This document shows positions 6,395-6,508 of a stretch of 6,508 nt of DNA, piece after piece. Source of the DNA: an uncultured Nitrospirota bacterium (GTDB lineage Bacteria > Nitrospinota > Nitrospinia > SZUA-224). A model generated the notes under the pieces. It did not search any database. It had not been told where the DNA came from and saw only the letters and a program-made list of their open reading frames with translations. Location of the stretch: NCBI GenBank assembly GCA_913009285.1, contig CAJVYE010000061.1:1-6508 (forward strand). The letters run 5' to 3'. A program made the translations under genes and the position numbers. Position 1 is the stretch's first letter, and each line of letters begins with the position of its first letter.

Positions 6395-6508
6395 AAAAAA
6401 AAAAAAAAATAAAATCATTAAAAGATAATGCAGAAACAAACATAAATTCAGCAACACAGCTAACAAGTACGCCTCGATTTCTCACACAACATCCATGAAC
6501 CTCACTGC
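6395..6508. other. Post-adapter poly-A and noise tail, probably non-biological
   Basis: A run of 15 A (6395-6409) follows the end of the adapter exactly, as seen when sequencing runs off the end of a fragment. The remaining 99 bases are A/C-rich with only about 10 G by hand count, have no reading frame of note and do not resemble the flanking DNA. They are best explained as run-off base calls carried into the contig. A genuine genomic origin is not excluded but would need a join through the adapter. Confidence 0.8.

Overview
This 6.5 kb window looks like the end of a draft or metagenome contig from a Gram-negative, probably anaerobic bacterium. Its gene families are common in Desulfobacterota and related deltaproteobacterial lineages, but the sequence alone does not fix the taxon. 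It holds six protein-coding genes (one truncated at the left edge), no RNA genes, and a right end that is a sequencing artefact.

Left block (1-1904, + strand): three tightly packed genes. They are the C-terminal flavodoxin domain of an A-type flavoprotein (FprA/Roo family, O2 or NO reduction), a HEAT-repeat-like helical protein that overlaps it by 8 bases, and a ferredoxin-type iron-sulfur protein with a large Cys-containing C-terminal domain. They read as one redox operon. Its arginine codons are mostly CGN.

Right block (1932-6089): tyrosyl-tRNA synthetase on the - strand converges on the redox operon across only 27 bases. A 257-base intergenic region with a degenerate palindrome follows. 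Then a + strand pair begins: 3-hydroxybutyryl-CoA dehydrogenase, and one base later a 604-residue envelope protein. That protein combines a FimV-like N-terminal domain, an acidic linker, a FimV/LysM-type domain, an NTF2-like domain and two SPOR-like repeats. This block is more AT-rich and uses AGA/AGG for almost all arginines, so either the left block was acquired from elsewhere or the contig is a join of two genomes.

Right end (6090-6508): AT-rich non-coding sequence with A-rich and T-rich repeat arms, then a perfect 58-base copy of the Illumina TruSeq universal (P5) adapter in reverse complement, a run of 15 A, and about 99 bases of G-poor sequence that is probably base-calling noise. Everything from 6337 onward should be treated as non-biological. 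I see no evidence for a new defence, mobile or RNA-based system. The most unusual biological item is the domain architecture of the 604-residue protein.
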